The position numbers and the translations under genes were made by a program. A stretch of DNA of 44,052 bases. Origin: JAZDLO01 sp043801935. Lineage in GTDB: Bacteria > Actinomycetota > Thermoleophilia > RBG-16-64-13. Under the pieces are notes generated by a model. That model saw only the letters and a list, made by a program, of their open reading frames with translations. It ran no database searches and had not been told where the DNA came from. Below, piece after piece: positions 17,108 through 24,248 of the stretch (position 1 is its first letter; every line of letters begins with the position of its first letter). Location of the stretch: assembly GCA_043801935.1 (NCBI GenBank), contig JAZDLO010000130.1, positions 1 through 44,052 on the forward strand, read 5' to 3'.

Positions 17108-17779
17108 ATGCCGCTTCTAATAGCCGAGCAGATCAGCAGAGAGTATGGAGCCGACGGTGATGGCCGGGTGGTGGCGTTGAGTCCGGTGAGCTTAACCGTT
17201 TCGGAGGGCGAGTTCACGGCGATAATGGGTCCCTCCGGATCGGGCAAGTCGACACTCCTATCGATCCTGGGGGTGATGAATCCTCCGACTACGGGGCGCC
17301 TGGCCATAGATGGCATCGACGCGTACGAGCTCTCTCAGGAACGGCAAGCCGATCTGCGTCGCGAGTACATCGGTTTCGTTTTTCAACAACTGGAGCTGGT
17401 TCCCTACCTGACGGCGCTGGAGAACGTGATGCTCCCATTGGCCATCCTCAAGATGCCTGACAAACGGCAGCAGGCTCTCGCCGCGCTGGAACGCGTCGGT
17501 CTGGACAAGCAGAAGGGCGCCCGGTTGCCTGCGGAGCTATCCGGGGGAGAGCAGGGCCGGGTGGCCATTGCTCGGGCCGTGGTGAACAATCCCCCTTTGA
17601 TCCTTGCTGACGAGCCGACCGGCAGTCTGGACACCGCCAGCGGGATGCAGGTCCTGGGGCTGCTACGCGAGCTGGCCGATGGGGGCCGGGCTGTGGTCAT
17701 GGTCACCCATAACCCCGAGTCCGCTGCGATCGTCGACCGGATCATCGAGATACGAGACGGGTGCTGCCTGCTCACTTAA
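17108..17779 (+). CDS. LolD/MacB-type ABC ATPase
   Basis: 223 aa. Walker A GPSGSGKST, Q-loop in FVFQQLELVPYLT, signature LSGGEQGRVAIARA, Walker B LILADEPTGSLD and the switch His in MVTHNPE are all present. LolD-type ATPases of this length serve FtsX-family permeases, and it follows two of them directly, completing a DUF2318-permease-permease-ATPase operon. The start ATG 17108 follows a modest GGAGG at 17093-17097. It is followed by the separate promoter of modA. Confidence 0.92.
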   Translation: MPLLIAEQISREYGADGDGRVVALSPVSLTVSEGEFTAIMGPSGSGKSTLLSILGVMNPPTTGRLAIDGIDAYELSQERQADLRREYIGFVFQQLELVPYLTALENVMLPLAILKMPDKRQQALAALERVGLDKQKGARLPAELSGGEQGRVAIARAVVNNPPLILADEPTGSLDTASGMQVLGLLRELADGGRAVVMVTHNPESAAIVDRIIEIRDGCCLLT

Positions 17780-17796
17780 AGACAGACCCGTCCGAC

Positions 17797-17826
17797 TTGC
17801 CTGGGCTGCCTGCAAACCGTTATACT
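17797..17826 (+). promoter_or_regulatory. Probable modABC promoter
   Basis: TTGCCT (17797-17802), an 18-base spacer and TATACT (17821-17826). CCGTT (17817-17821) and AACGG (17838-17842) form an inverted repeat across the -10 region that could be an operator. It does not match the ModE consensus well enough to name. Confidence 0.5.
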
Positions 17827-17849
17827 GCACGTCAGACAACGGACGAAGG

Positions 17850-18782
17850 ATGACATGCGTGCGCCCACGCCACCTCGGATCCCCCCTCGTACTGACAATG
17901 CTGCCGTTTGTAGACGGTATCTCCCCGGCCGCGACCCCGGGCGTTGAGTCTCACAAAGGGTCGGCTCGGACCCTGGTCGCGCCTCGGTCGCTTCTCGTAC
18001 TCGCTGCGCTCGTCATCTTCGCTGCTATCTTCGTGCTCTCGTGCGGTGACGCACAGACGACGGATCCGCAAACCTCCGTGGGGGCCAGGACCGGTGAGAT
18101 CGTAGTGTCGGCCGCTGCCGATCTTTCCCCGGTCCTGGCGGAGCTCGCACCGCTCTTCGAGAAGGAGAGCGGGCTCACCTTGAAGACGAATCTGGGTTCG
18201 ACGGGCCAGCTGATGGAGCAGATCGCCGCCGGTGCCCGCGTAGACGTCTTCTTAGCCGCCAGCACGGCGGCGATCGACCAGCTTGGTGAGAAAGGTCTCC
18301 TGGTCCCCGGGTCCGATCAGACCTACGGGCGCGGTAGGCTGGTCATGTGGATCCGGGAGGGAAGCTCGGTCAGCGTGCAGACCTTGCAGGATCTGACCGC
18401 CGCCGACGTTGCCCGCGTCTCGTTGGCGAATCCCGACCACGCGCCCTACGGCAGGGCGGCCCGAGAGGCACTTCAGTCCGCCGGGCTATGGGACGAGCTC
18501 CAGCCGAAGCTGGTCCCTGCGGAAAACGTACGTCAGGCCTTCCAATTCGCTGAGTCCGGCAACGCTGACGTGGGCCTCGTCGCCCTGTCCCTGGTCGTCT
18601 TCGCCGGCGGGAGCTACACGCTGGTCCCCGAAGAGCTCCATGCGCCCATCGACCAGGCGCTGGCCATCGTAGCCAGCAGCACTCATCAGAGCGAGGCGAA
18701 GCAGTTCATCGCTTTTCTCCACGGTGAGCGGGGACGCGAGATCCTGCTGAAATACGGGTTCGTGCTTCCGGACGAGGGCTAG
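17850..18782 (+). CDS. modA: Molybdate-binding lipoprotein
   Basis: 310 aa from ATG 17850; ATG 17898 is an alternative giving 294 aa. A hydrophobic signal segment ends in a lipobox-like LSCG (FVLSCGD), so the mature protein is a membrane-anchored lipoprotein. The mature part follows the ModA pattern: VVSAAADLSPVLAEL, NLGSTGQLMEQI, DVFLAAST, NPDHAPYGRAA, NADVGLVALS. It captures molybdate or tungstate for ModBC. Molybdate or tungstate demand fits an anaerobe with formate or aldehyde-type enzymes, none of which lie in this window. The n-region before the signal helix is unusually long, hence the uncertain start. Confidence 0.9.
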   Translation: MTCVRPRHLGSPLVLTMLPFVDGISPAATPGVESHKGSARTLVAPRSLLVLAALVIFAAIFVLSCGDAQTTDPQTSVGARTGEIVVSAAADLSPVLAELAPLFEKESGLTLKTNLGSTGQLMEQIAAGARVDVFLAASTAAIDQLGEKGLLVPGSDQTYGRGRLVMWIREGSSVSVQTLQDLTAADVARVSLANPDHAPYGRAAREALQSAGLWDELQPKLVPAENVRQAFQFAESGNADVGLVALSLVVFAGGSYTLVPEELHAPIDQALAIVASSTHQSEAKQFIAFLHGERGREILLKYGFVLPDEG

Positions 18783-18783
18783 C

Positions 18784-19428
18784 GTGGGCTGGCAGGCGTT
18801 CCTCATTTCGATGGAGGTGACGAGCGTCGCTACCGTGCTGGTCGTGCTTGTGGGAACCGCGGCCGGTCTGTGGATGGCGCGGGTTCGCTTTCCCGGGATG
18901 CAATTGGTCGAAGCCATATTCATGCTTCCTCTCGTCCTCCCACCGAGCGTCGTCGGCTACTATCTGCTCCGTTTTTTTGGCACCGGTGGGCCGGTCGAGG
19001 GACTGTTCGGGGTGAATCTGGTGTTTACCTGGATAGCAGCGGTGTTCGCGTCGGCTGTTGTGGCCCTTCCCCTGATGGTCCAGGCTGCTCGCACCGCGAT
19101 CCGGGGGGTCGATCCGGTGCTCGAGAACGCCGCGCGCACCTTGGGCTCCTCAGAAGCGGCCGTGTTCTTTCGGGTGACTCTTCCGCTGGCTCGGCGCGGC
19201 CTCATTGCCGGCGCAGTTCTCTCCGCAGCCCGAGCTTTGGGGGAATTCGGAGCGACCCTCATGGTGGCGGGCAACATCCCAGGGCGGACCCAGACCCTGC
19301 CGTTGTTCGTGTACGATGCCGTCCAGAACCAGCAGTATGGCCTTGCCAATCTCATCGTGGCTCTTCTCACCGGATTCGGCCTGGTCAGCTTCATCGTCAT
19401 AGGGCGTCTCGACCCCGCGCATAGATGA
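18784..19428 (+). CDS. modB: Molybdate ABC permease
   Basis: 214 aa with about five membrane helices and the binding-protein-dependent transport motif (ENAARTLGSSEAAVFFRVTLP), followed by ALGEFGATLMVAGNIPG typical of ModB. The GTG start is 1 base after the modA stop and the 3' end overlaps modC by ATGA, so the three are translationally coupled. Confidence 0.93.
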   Translation: MGWQAFLISMEVTSVATVLVVLVGTAAGLWMARVRFPGMQLVEAIFMLPLVLPPSVVGYYLLRFFGTGGPVEGLFGVNLVFTWIAAVFASAVVALPLMVQAARTAIRGVDPVLENAARTLGSSEAAVFFRVTLPLARRGLIAGAVLSAARALGEFGATLMVAGNIPGRTQTLPLFVYDAVQNQQYGLANLIVALLTGFGLVSFIVIGRLDPAHR

Positions 19429-20531
19429 CCGAACGCCGGCTTCTCGTCGATATTCACAGGCGGCTTCCCTCCTTCACCCTCGACCTGCGGCTCGAGGTCG
19501 GCGAAGAGGTGCTGGTGCTGTTCGGCCCATCGGGTTCGGGCAAATCCATGACTCTCGAGTCGATAGCCGGCCTGGTGACACCCGACCGGGGCGAGATGGT
19601 CCTCGATGGACGGGTCCTTTTCCGGCGCGGTCCGGGAGGTATGCAGACGAACATGCCGGCTCGCAGACGAGGCGTCGGGTATGTCTTTCAAAGTTACGCC
19701 CTCTTTCCTCATCTGACGGTCCTGGGAAATGTCCGCTACCCCCTCGGCAGGGACCCAAAGGCACGGGAACGGGCGTTCGCGCTTATCGACCAAATGGGCA
19801 TGACCCAGCTGGCGGACCGTCTCCCTCATCAGCTTTCCGGGGGTCAGCAGCAGAGGGTGGCCATCGCGCGGGCGCTGGCCAGGGACCCCGAAGTCCTGTT
19901 GCTCGACGAGCCCTTCTCCGCGCTCGACGCCGGACTCCGGGAAAGGCTAAGGACGGATCTGCGGTCGCTCCAGGTTGAACGACGTCTCGTGGTCATTTGC
20001 GTCACCCACAACGCAGAGGACGCCTTCGCCCTCGGGGATCGGCTCGCGGTCCTGCGGGATGGAGAACTCGAACAGGTAGGGACGGTGGGGGACGTATTCC
20101 ACCGGCCCTCCACCATGCGCGCGGCAGAGGTGCTCGGGATCCGGAATATTTTTCACGCGCGTGTCTCGAGCGCGACCGCCGATCGCGTCGTTCTGGATTG
20201 GGAGGGCCTGCAGTTGTATGCACCCCCTCAGTCCTGCTCCCCGGGACAACCGGTCCCCGTCTACGTCGCTCCGGAGGACGTCAAACTGCTTTATCCGGAC
20301 CGGCCGGTGCTGGGCAGTTTAGCGGCGAACCAGCTAAGCGCGAGGGTCATGAGCATCCACAACCGGCACGATATCCAGATCATCCGGCTTCTGCTGGACA
20401 ACGGTCGTGAGTTGGAGGCGAGAGGCGCCAGCTATTTCTATCGGGAACTCGACCTTCATGCGGGTGGGCAGGTTCTGATCACCCTGCGGCAAGAGGGCCT
20501 GCGGATCCTCCATGAGGAGGACTCCGGCTGA
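19425..20531 (+). CDS. modC: Molybdate ABC ATPase
   Basis: 368 aa. Walker A GPSGSGKSM, signature LSGGQQQRVAIARA, Walker B LLLDEPFSALD and switch His in VTHNAEDA. The C-terminal 140 residues form a TOBE/MOP-like oxyanion-binding domain (VYVAPEDVKLLYP, LSARVMSIHNR), which can sense molybdate. Completes modABC. Directly after the stop a weak hairpin (CCGAGA 20534-20539, TCTCGG 20551-20556) lacks a T-tract. Confidence 0.93.
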   Translation: MTERRLLVDIHRRLPSFTLDLRLEVGEEVLVLFGPSGSGKSMTLESIAGLVTPDRGEMVLDGRVLFRRGPGGMQTNMPARRRGVGYVFQSYALFPHLTVLGNVRYPLGRDPKARERAFALIDQMGMTQLADRLPHQLSGGQQQRVAIARALARDPEVLLLDEPFSALDAGLRERLRTDLRSLQVERRLVVICVTHNAEDAFALGDRLAVLRDGELEQVGTVGDVFHRPSTMRAAEVLGIRNIFHARVSSATADRVVLDWEGLQLYAPPQSCSPGQPVPVYVAPEDVKLLYPDRPVLGSLAANQLSARVMSIHNRHDIQIIRLLLDNGRELEARGASYFYRELDLHAGGQVLITLRQEGLRILHEEDSG

Positions 20532-20616
20532 AACCGAGACTTCGACGGACTCTCGGCCAGTCGCGCGCGCGCCCACGCCCGGCGTGGCCTGAGTTGCCGC
20601 AGCGGGGAGTCCGGCC

Positions 20617-20646
20617 TTGGCGGTCCGCGGGCCCTCCTGCTATCAT
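20617..20646 (+). promoter_or_regulatory. Probable tRNA-Val promoter
   Basis: TTGGCG (20617-20622), an 18-base spacer and TATCAT (20641-20646); transcription would start about 9 bases before the mature tRNA. Confidence 0.45.
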
Positions 20647-20661
20647 CTCCACCCCTGACGT

Positions 20662-20733
20662 GGGCGATTAGCTCAGGGGGAGAGCGCTGTCTTCACACGG
20701 CAGAAGTCACTGGTTCAAATCCAGTATCGCCCA
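20662..20733 (+). tRNA. tRNA-Val (anticodon CAC)
   Basis: 72-base cloverleaf. Acceptor GGGCGAT (20662-20668) pairs with ATCGCCC (20726-20732), discriminator A at 20733. The D arm is GCTC/GAGC, the anticodon stem CTGTC/GGCAG with loop TTCACAC, giving anticodon CAC (reads GUG). The T arm is CTGG/CCAG with TTCAAAT. The 3' CCA is not encoded. It marks the left border of the hydrogen island. Confidence 0.95.
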
Positions 20734-20861
20734 CTTCTCTCGCATCTCAGCACCTCCCGGCCCTTGCGCGGCCGAGGTCCGTGCCAACGCGTTCTTGCTG
20801 TGTCTTGGCTCCTGTGCTACGGGCACGGACCGGTTGTCCACATGAGCTTGTCCCATTTCCT

Positions 20862-20893
20862 TGTAGGACATTGTCGGCCATTCCTGTAAGACA
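20862..20893 (+). repeat. Direct repeat upstream of the Hdr/Mvh promoter (possible activator sites)
   Basis: TGTAGGACA (20862-20870) and TGTAAGACA (20885-20893) lie 23 bases apart, about two helical turns. The distal copy also pairs with TGTCC at 20850-20854 as an inverted repeat (TGTCC and GGACA). The proximal copy is 36 bases before the -35 box, almost the same offset as TGTAGG before the other shared promoter (34 bases). Confidence 0.4.
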
Positions 20894-20920
20894 TCATCCA
20901 CTCGATATGTCGGCCGGTTG

Positions 20921-20949
20921 TTGACATAGCCCGCTTGCTTGTGTATTTA
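20921..20949 (+). promoter_or_regulatory. Promoter of the Hdr/Qmo-Mvh operon, near-identical to the one at 35947
   Basis: TTGACA (20921-20926), 17-base spacer, TATTTA (20944-20949). The spacer half CTTGCTTGTG and the downstream ATGTACATGTCATG (20949-20962, containing the palindrome ATGTACAT) recur before the [FeFe]-hydrogenase operon. A sigma-70 type promoter is clear; the conserved spacer and start region suggest an additional bound regulator. Confidence 0.75.
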
Positions 20950-21272
20950 TGTACATGTCATGAGCGGCAAAGGTCTGGGCCGGCGGCCCCGTCCGCGCCG
21001 CGCGACCCGTGCCAGGGGGTACGATGCGGGCACAAACGTCAGCGTTGCCTCGAACCGGACCATACGGATCGTGACGTCCGTGCCGGCCCCCGATCCTCGC
21101 GACAAACCTTTTCTGCGCAGTCTCCAGCTTGCCTGTGCTCGTGCCGACCGCGATCGGTTGCGGCCAGACTTCGGACTCTTCCTGCAACCGGCGAGAGCAT
21201 CGCGCTCGCCTGCACCAACGTCGAGGCCTACGGTACTACTACTCTAGGCCAACCGCTCGAACGGGGGGACAT

Positions 21273-23081
21273 ATGAGGACCGGCGTGTTCATTTGCCAGG
21301 TGGGTGGGGGCGACCCGGAGGCTGTAGACCTCCATGGCGTCGAGGCGTACGCCGCCAATCTCCCCGACGTCGAATCGGTCAGGAATCTCGGTGTGCTTCC
21401 GGCTATCGACCCACAGACCCTCGCCGCCGAGTTCGCTCGCGACCGGCTGGAGCGGGTCGTGATAGCAGGCGATTCCCCCGGCTTCTTCAAGCCGGCCTTT
21501 GCCAGTGCCATGCGGCTCGCCGGCGGCGACCCCGACGAGGTCCGCTTGGCCTCCTTCCGTCAACACGGGGCGCTGTCGGGGATGGGTGCCCCTAGAGCGA
21601 AGTCCATCCTGGCTTGCGCGGTGCTGGGCGTACCGTTCCCTCTGGCCGCGGTCCCCGATACGACGGCGACCCATCCCGGCACGCTCATCATCGGGGCCGG
21701 GGTGGCCGGTATCCAGGCGGCGCTTGAGATCGCCGACGCGGGCAAACAGGTCTATCTGGTGGAGCGGACGGCCACCATCGGCGGGCACATGGCCATGTTC
21801 GACAAGACCTTTCCTACCCTGGACTGCGCCGCCTGCATCCTCACCCCCAAGATGGTGGCGGTGGGTCAGCACGAGATGATCGATCTCTTGACCTATGCCG
21901 AGGTCGAGGACATCAGCGGCTCGCCGGGGGCCTACCGGGCCAAGATCCGCAAGAAGGCCCGTCACGTGGACCTCGCCGCGTGTGTGGCCTGCAACGCGTG
22001 CACCGAGAGCTGTCCGGGCCGGGCATCCAGTGAGTTCGACTCGGGGATCGCCGAGCGCCGGTCTATCTTCATCCCCTTCCCTCAGGCGGTGCCTAACGCC
22101 TACGTGCTGGACGAGGCCTCCTGCCTCTACTTCCAGAGCGGGGGCGAGCGCTGCGGTGTGTGCGCCAAGAAATGCCCCAAGGAGTGCATCGATCTGGCCC
22201 AGAAGGATGAACTCATCGAGATACAAGTCGGCAACATCATCCTGGCCACCGGGTACGACATCTACGACGCCGCCAAGATCGAGCGCTACGGATATGGGAC
22301 ATTCCCCAACGTGCTTACCGCTCTCGAGTTCGAGCGCATGACCAACGCCTCGGGTCCCACCGGCGGCAAGATCGTCGTCAAGACGAAGAAGCACAACAAG
22401 CGCAAGAAAGTGGACGAATGGGTGCTCGACCCCGCGGGGAGTCCGCCGCGCAGCGTCGCCATCATCCATTGCGTCGGCTCCCGCGACGCCCAGCACAACG
22501 CGTACTGTTCGCGCGTCTGCTGCATGTACTCGCTGAAGTTCGCCCACCTGGTCAAGGAGAAGCTACCGGAGGCCATCTGCTACGAGTACTACATCGACAT
22601 GCGCGCCTTCGGCAAGGGATATGAGGAGTTCGCCGACCGGATCGTGGCGGAGGGCACCTTTGTGGTGCGAGGACGCACCGCGCGCATCGTCGAGGTCGAC
22701 GGGCAGATCGTCATCAAGGGCGAGGACATCCTCAGCGACAAGATGGTCGACGCCCCGGTAGACATGGTCATCCTGGCCGTCGGCCTGGTTCCCGCGCGAG
22801 GCACCGAGCGGCTGGCCGAGATGCTCGGTATAGCCCGGGATCACGATGGCTGGTTCGGAGAGTTGGACTACAACTCCGATCCCACCGACACCGAACGGGG
22901 AGGGGTGTTCGTGGCAGGGGCCTGCCAGGCCCCCAAGGACATCCCCGACACCGTCGCCCAGGCCTCGGCGGTCGCGGCCGGGGTCCTCAAGAGCATCACC
23001 ACCGGTCGGGGATCGGACAGCCGAGCGGAGCTCTCTCTCAGTGACATCGAAGCGCGTGCGCGCAACCTCGTCCGGGTCTAA
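21273..23081 (+). CDS. hdrA: HdrA-like flavoprotein (QmoA-type position)
   Basis: 602 aa from ATG 21273 with GGGGGGAC upstream. A FAD Rossmann motif (LIIGAGVAGIQAALEI, about residue 138) is followed by the HdrA cluster motif with C185 and C188 (DCAACILTPKM). A four-Cys ferredoxin motif (C237, C240, C243, C247) and a second Cys-rich segment (CGVCAKKCPKEC, about residues 295-310) come next, then the HdrA-type CVGSRD and YCSRVCCM region and a second flavin/NAD-type strand. The N-terminal HdrA domain is present but its CxCG cluster cysteines are replaced (FICQVGGG, and AGDSPG for ACSP). First gene of the operon, 11 bases before the QmoC-like gene. It should carry electrons between the hydrogenase module and partner subunits. 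Confidence 0.88.
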   Translation: MRTGVFICQVGGGDPEAVDLHGVEAYAANLPDVESVRNLGVLPAIDPQTLAAEFARDRLERVVIAGDSPGFFKPAFASAMRLAGGDPDEVRLASFRQHGALSGMGAPRAKSILACAVLGVPFPLAAVPDTTATHPGTLIIGAGVAGIQAALEIADAGKQVYLVERTATIGGHMAMFDKTFPTLDCAACILTPKMVAVGQHEMIDLLTYAEVEDISGSPGAYRAKIRKKARHVDLAACVACNACTESCPGRASSEFDSGIAERRSIFIPFPQAVPNAYVLDEASCLYFQSGGERCGVCAKKCPKECIDLAQKDELIEIQVGNIILATGYDIYDAAKIERYGYGTFPNVLTALEFERMTNASGPTGGKIVVKTKKHNKRKKVDEWVLDPAGSPPRSVAIIHCVGSRDAQHNAYCSRVCCMYSLKFAHLVKEKLPEAICYEYYIDMRAFGKGYEEFADRIVAEGTFVVRGRTARIVEVDGQIVIKGEDILSDKMVDAPVDMVILAVGLVPARGTERLAEMLGIARDHDGWFGELDYNSDPTDTERGGVFVAGACQAPKDIPDTVAQASAVAAGVLKSITTGRGSDSRAELSLSDIEARARNLVRV

Positions 23082-23092
23082 GGAGGATCAGC

Positions 23093-24238
23093 ATGGCGAT
23101 CCGCGTCAATCCCAAACTGATCGACGATCTGGAGGTCTTCGGAGCGGAGGACGTCTCCAACTGCTACCACTGCGGTAATTGCTCCGCCGTGTGTCCCTTC
23201 TCCAAGGAGCCGTATATCTTCCCCCGCCGATCCATGCGCTACCTACAGATGGGACTGGAGAAGAAGCTGGAAGGCAGCCTGGAGCCGTGGCTCTGCTACT
23301 ACTGCGGTGAATGCTCCGACGACTGTCCCCGTGACGCCGAGCCGGGCGAGACCATGATGAGCCTGCGCCGCTGGTTGACCAGCCGGTACGACTTCACCGG
23401 CATCTCCCGGCTGTTCTACCGCTCGGGCAAGCTCGAGCTGATCATCATCATCGCGGCCGCTCTGCTCACCGGTCTGGGGTTCGTGCTGTGGGGGATGTCG
23501 AAGGGAAGCATCCAGAGCTATGACGGTCCCAACGCCTTCCTGCCCCACGCGAGCATCCACTGGTTCGACTGGGGCCTCGCCGGCGTCCTCTTGGCGCTCC
23601 TGCTCACGAACTGCGCCCGCATGTGGTGGTTCACGATAGGGCGCGATAGGGATATCCATGTGCCCTTTACGCTGTACATACGAAAGGCGTTCCTCCTTCC
23701 ATTGCACTTCTTCACCCAGAAACGCTACGCGAAGTGCGAGCGAAAGCGTCCTTGGCTGATCCACCTGGCTCTCATGCTGAGCTACGTGATCATGCTGGTG
23801 TTGATCATGTTCTTCCTCGGATTCATGCAGGGAGGGCCGGCGATCGATTGGCGGGTGCATGTGTTCGGCTACATCGCCACGGTGGGTCTGTTGGGGACCA
23901 CGATCTTCGCCTTGCACGGACGCCTGCGCAAGACCGAGACCCAGTACAAGCATTCGCACGAGACGGATTGGATCTTTCTCGTCCTGCTCATCTTCGTGGC
24001 CTTCACCGGCATCCTGCAGCACATCATGCACCGGACCGGGTTGGACGTGGCGGCGAACGTGGTCTATGTGGTGCACCTGATGGGGGTAGTGCCCATGTTG
24101 GGGTTGGAGGTACCCTTCAGCAAGTGGTCGCACCTCGCCTACCGTCCTTTGGCCATGTACTTCGCCGACGTGCGGGCCGAGGCCCTGTCGGCGACCGTTG
24201 AAGCGCAGCGTCCCGTCCCAGCCCCTCAGACCACGTAG
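23093..24238 (+). CDS. qmoC: QmoC-like fusion of HdrC ferredoxin domain and membrane cytochrome b
   Basis: 381 aa. The N-terminal HdrC domain has two [4Fe-4S] motifs (C24, C27, C30, C34 and C68, C71, C74, C78). From about residue 115 there are five to six membrane helices of NarI/DsrM type with several in-membrane or border histidines (HASIHW, LPLHFF, WLIHLAL, VHVFGY, LHGRL, ILQHIMH, VVHLMG), suited to bind heme b. QmoC moves electrons between an HdrA-type module and menaquinone. AGGAGG at 23081-23086 lies 6 bases before the ATG. It is the only membrane subunit of the operon and so the likely anchor of the whole complex. Confidence 0.88.
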   Translation: MAIRVNPKLIDDLEVFGAEDVSNCYHCGNCSAVCPFSKEPYIFPRRSMRYLQMGLEKKLEGSLEPWLCYYCGECSDDCPRDAEPGETMMSLRRWLTSRYDFTGISRLFYRSGKLELIIIIAAALLTGLGFVLWGMSKGSIQSYDGPNAFLPHASIHWFDWGLAGVLLALLLTNCARMWWFTIGRDRDIHVPFTLYIRKAFLLPLHFFTQKRYAKCERKRPWLIHLALMLSYVIMLVLIMFFLGFMQGGPAIDWRVHVFGYIATVGLLGTTIFALHGRLRKTETQYKHSHETDWIFLVLLIFVAFTGILQHIMHRTGLDVAANVVYVVHLMGVVPMLGLEVPFSKWSHLAYRPLAMYFADVRAEALSATVEAQRPVPAPQTT

Positions 24239-24248
24239 CCGGAGCGTC

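Larger units (their letters stand above)
20734..21272 (+). other. 539-base non-coding region: regulatory repeats, promoter and long leader of the Hdr/Mvh operon
   Basis: No convincing gene. The left part (20740-20915) is comparatively AT-rich and holds the repeated TGTARGACA elements. The shared promoter is at 20921-20949. From the predicted start (about 20956) to the ATG at 21273 is an untranslated leader of about 317 bases. The short frames inside show no recognisable protein. One is a five-codon ATG-TAC-ATG-TCA-TGA directly at the predicted transcript start. Confidence 0.6.

Noticed and set aside
20534..20556. Hairpin CCGAGA/TCTCGG right after modC as a terminator
   Set aside because: Only six pairs with a ten-base loop and no T-run; too weak to annotate as a feature.
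20662..20733. tRNA-Val as an integration site for the hydrogen island
   Set aside because: No repeated tRNA 3' end, integrase or other mobile gene is seen in the window, so there is no direct evidence of insertion.
20939..21247. Frames at both shared promoters encoding a similar VHVM-GKG stretch (also 35944-36219), possible leader proteins
   Set aside because: The similarity is explained by the shared promoter DNA itself, starts lie at or before the -10 box, and the frames diverge completely afterwards.
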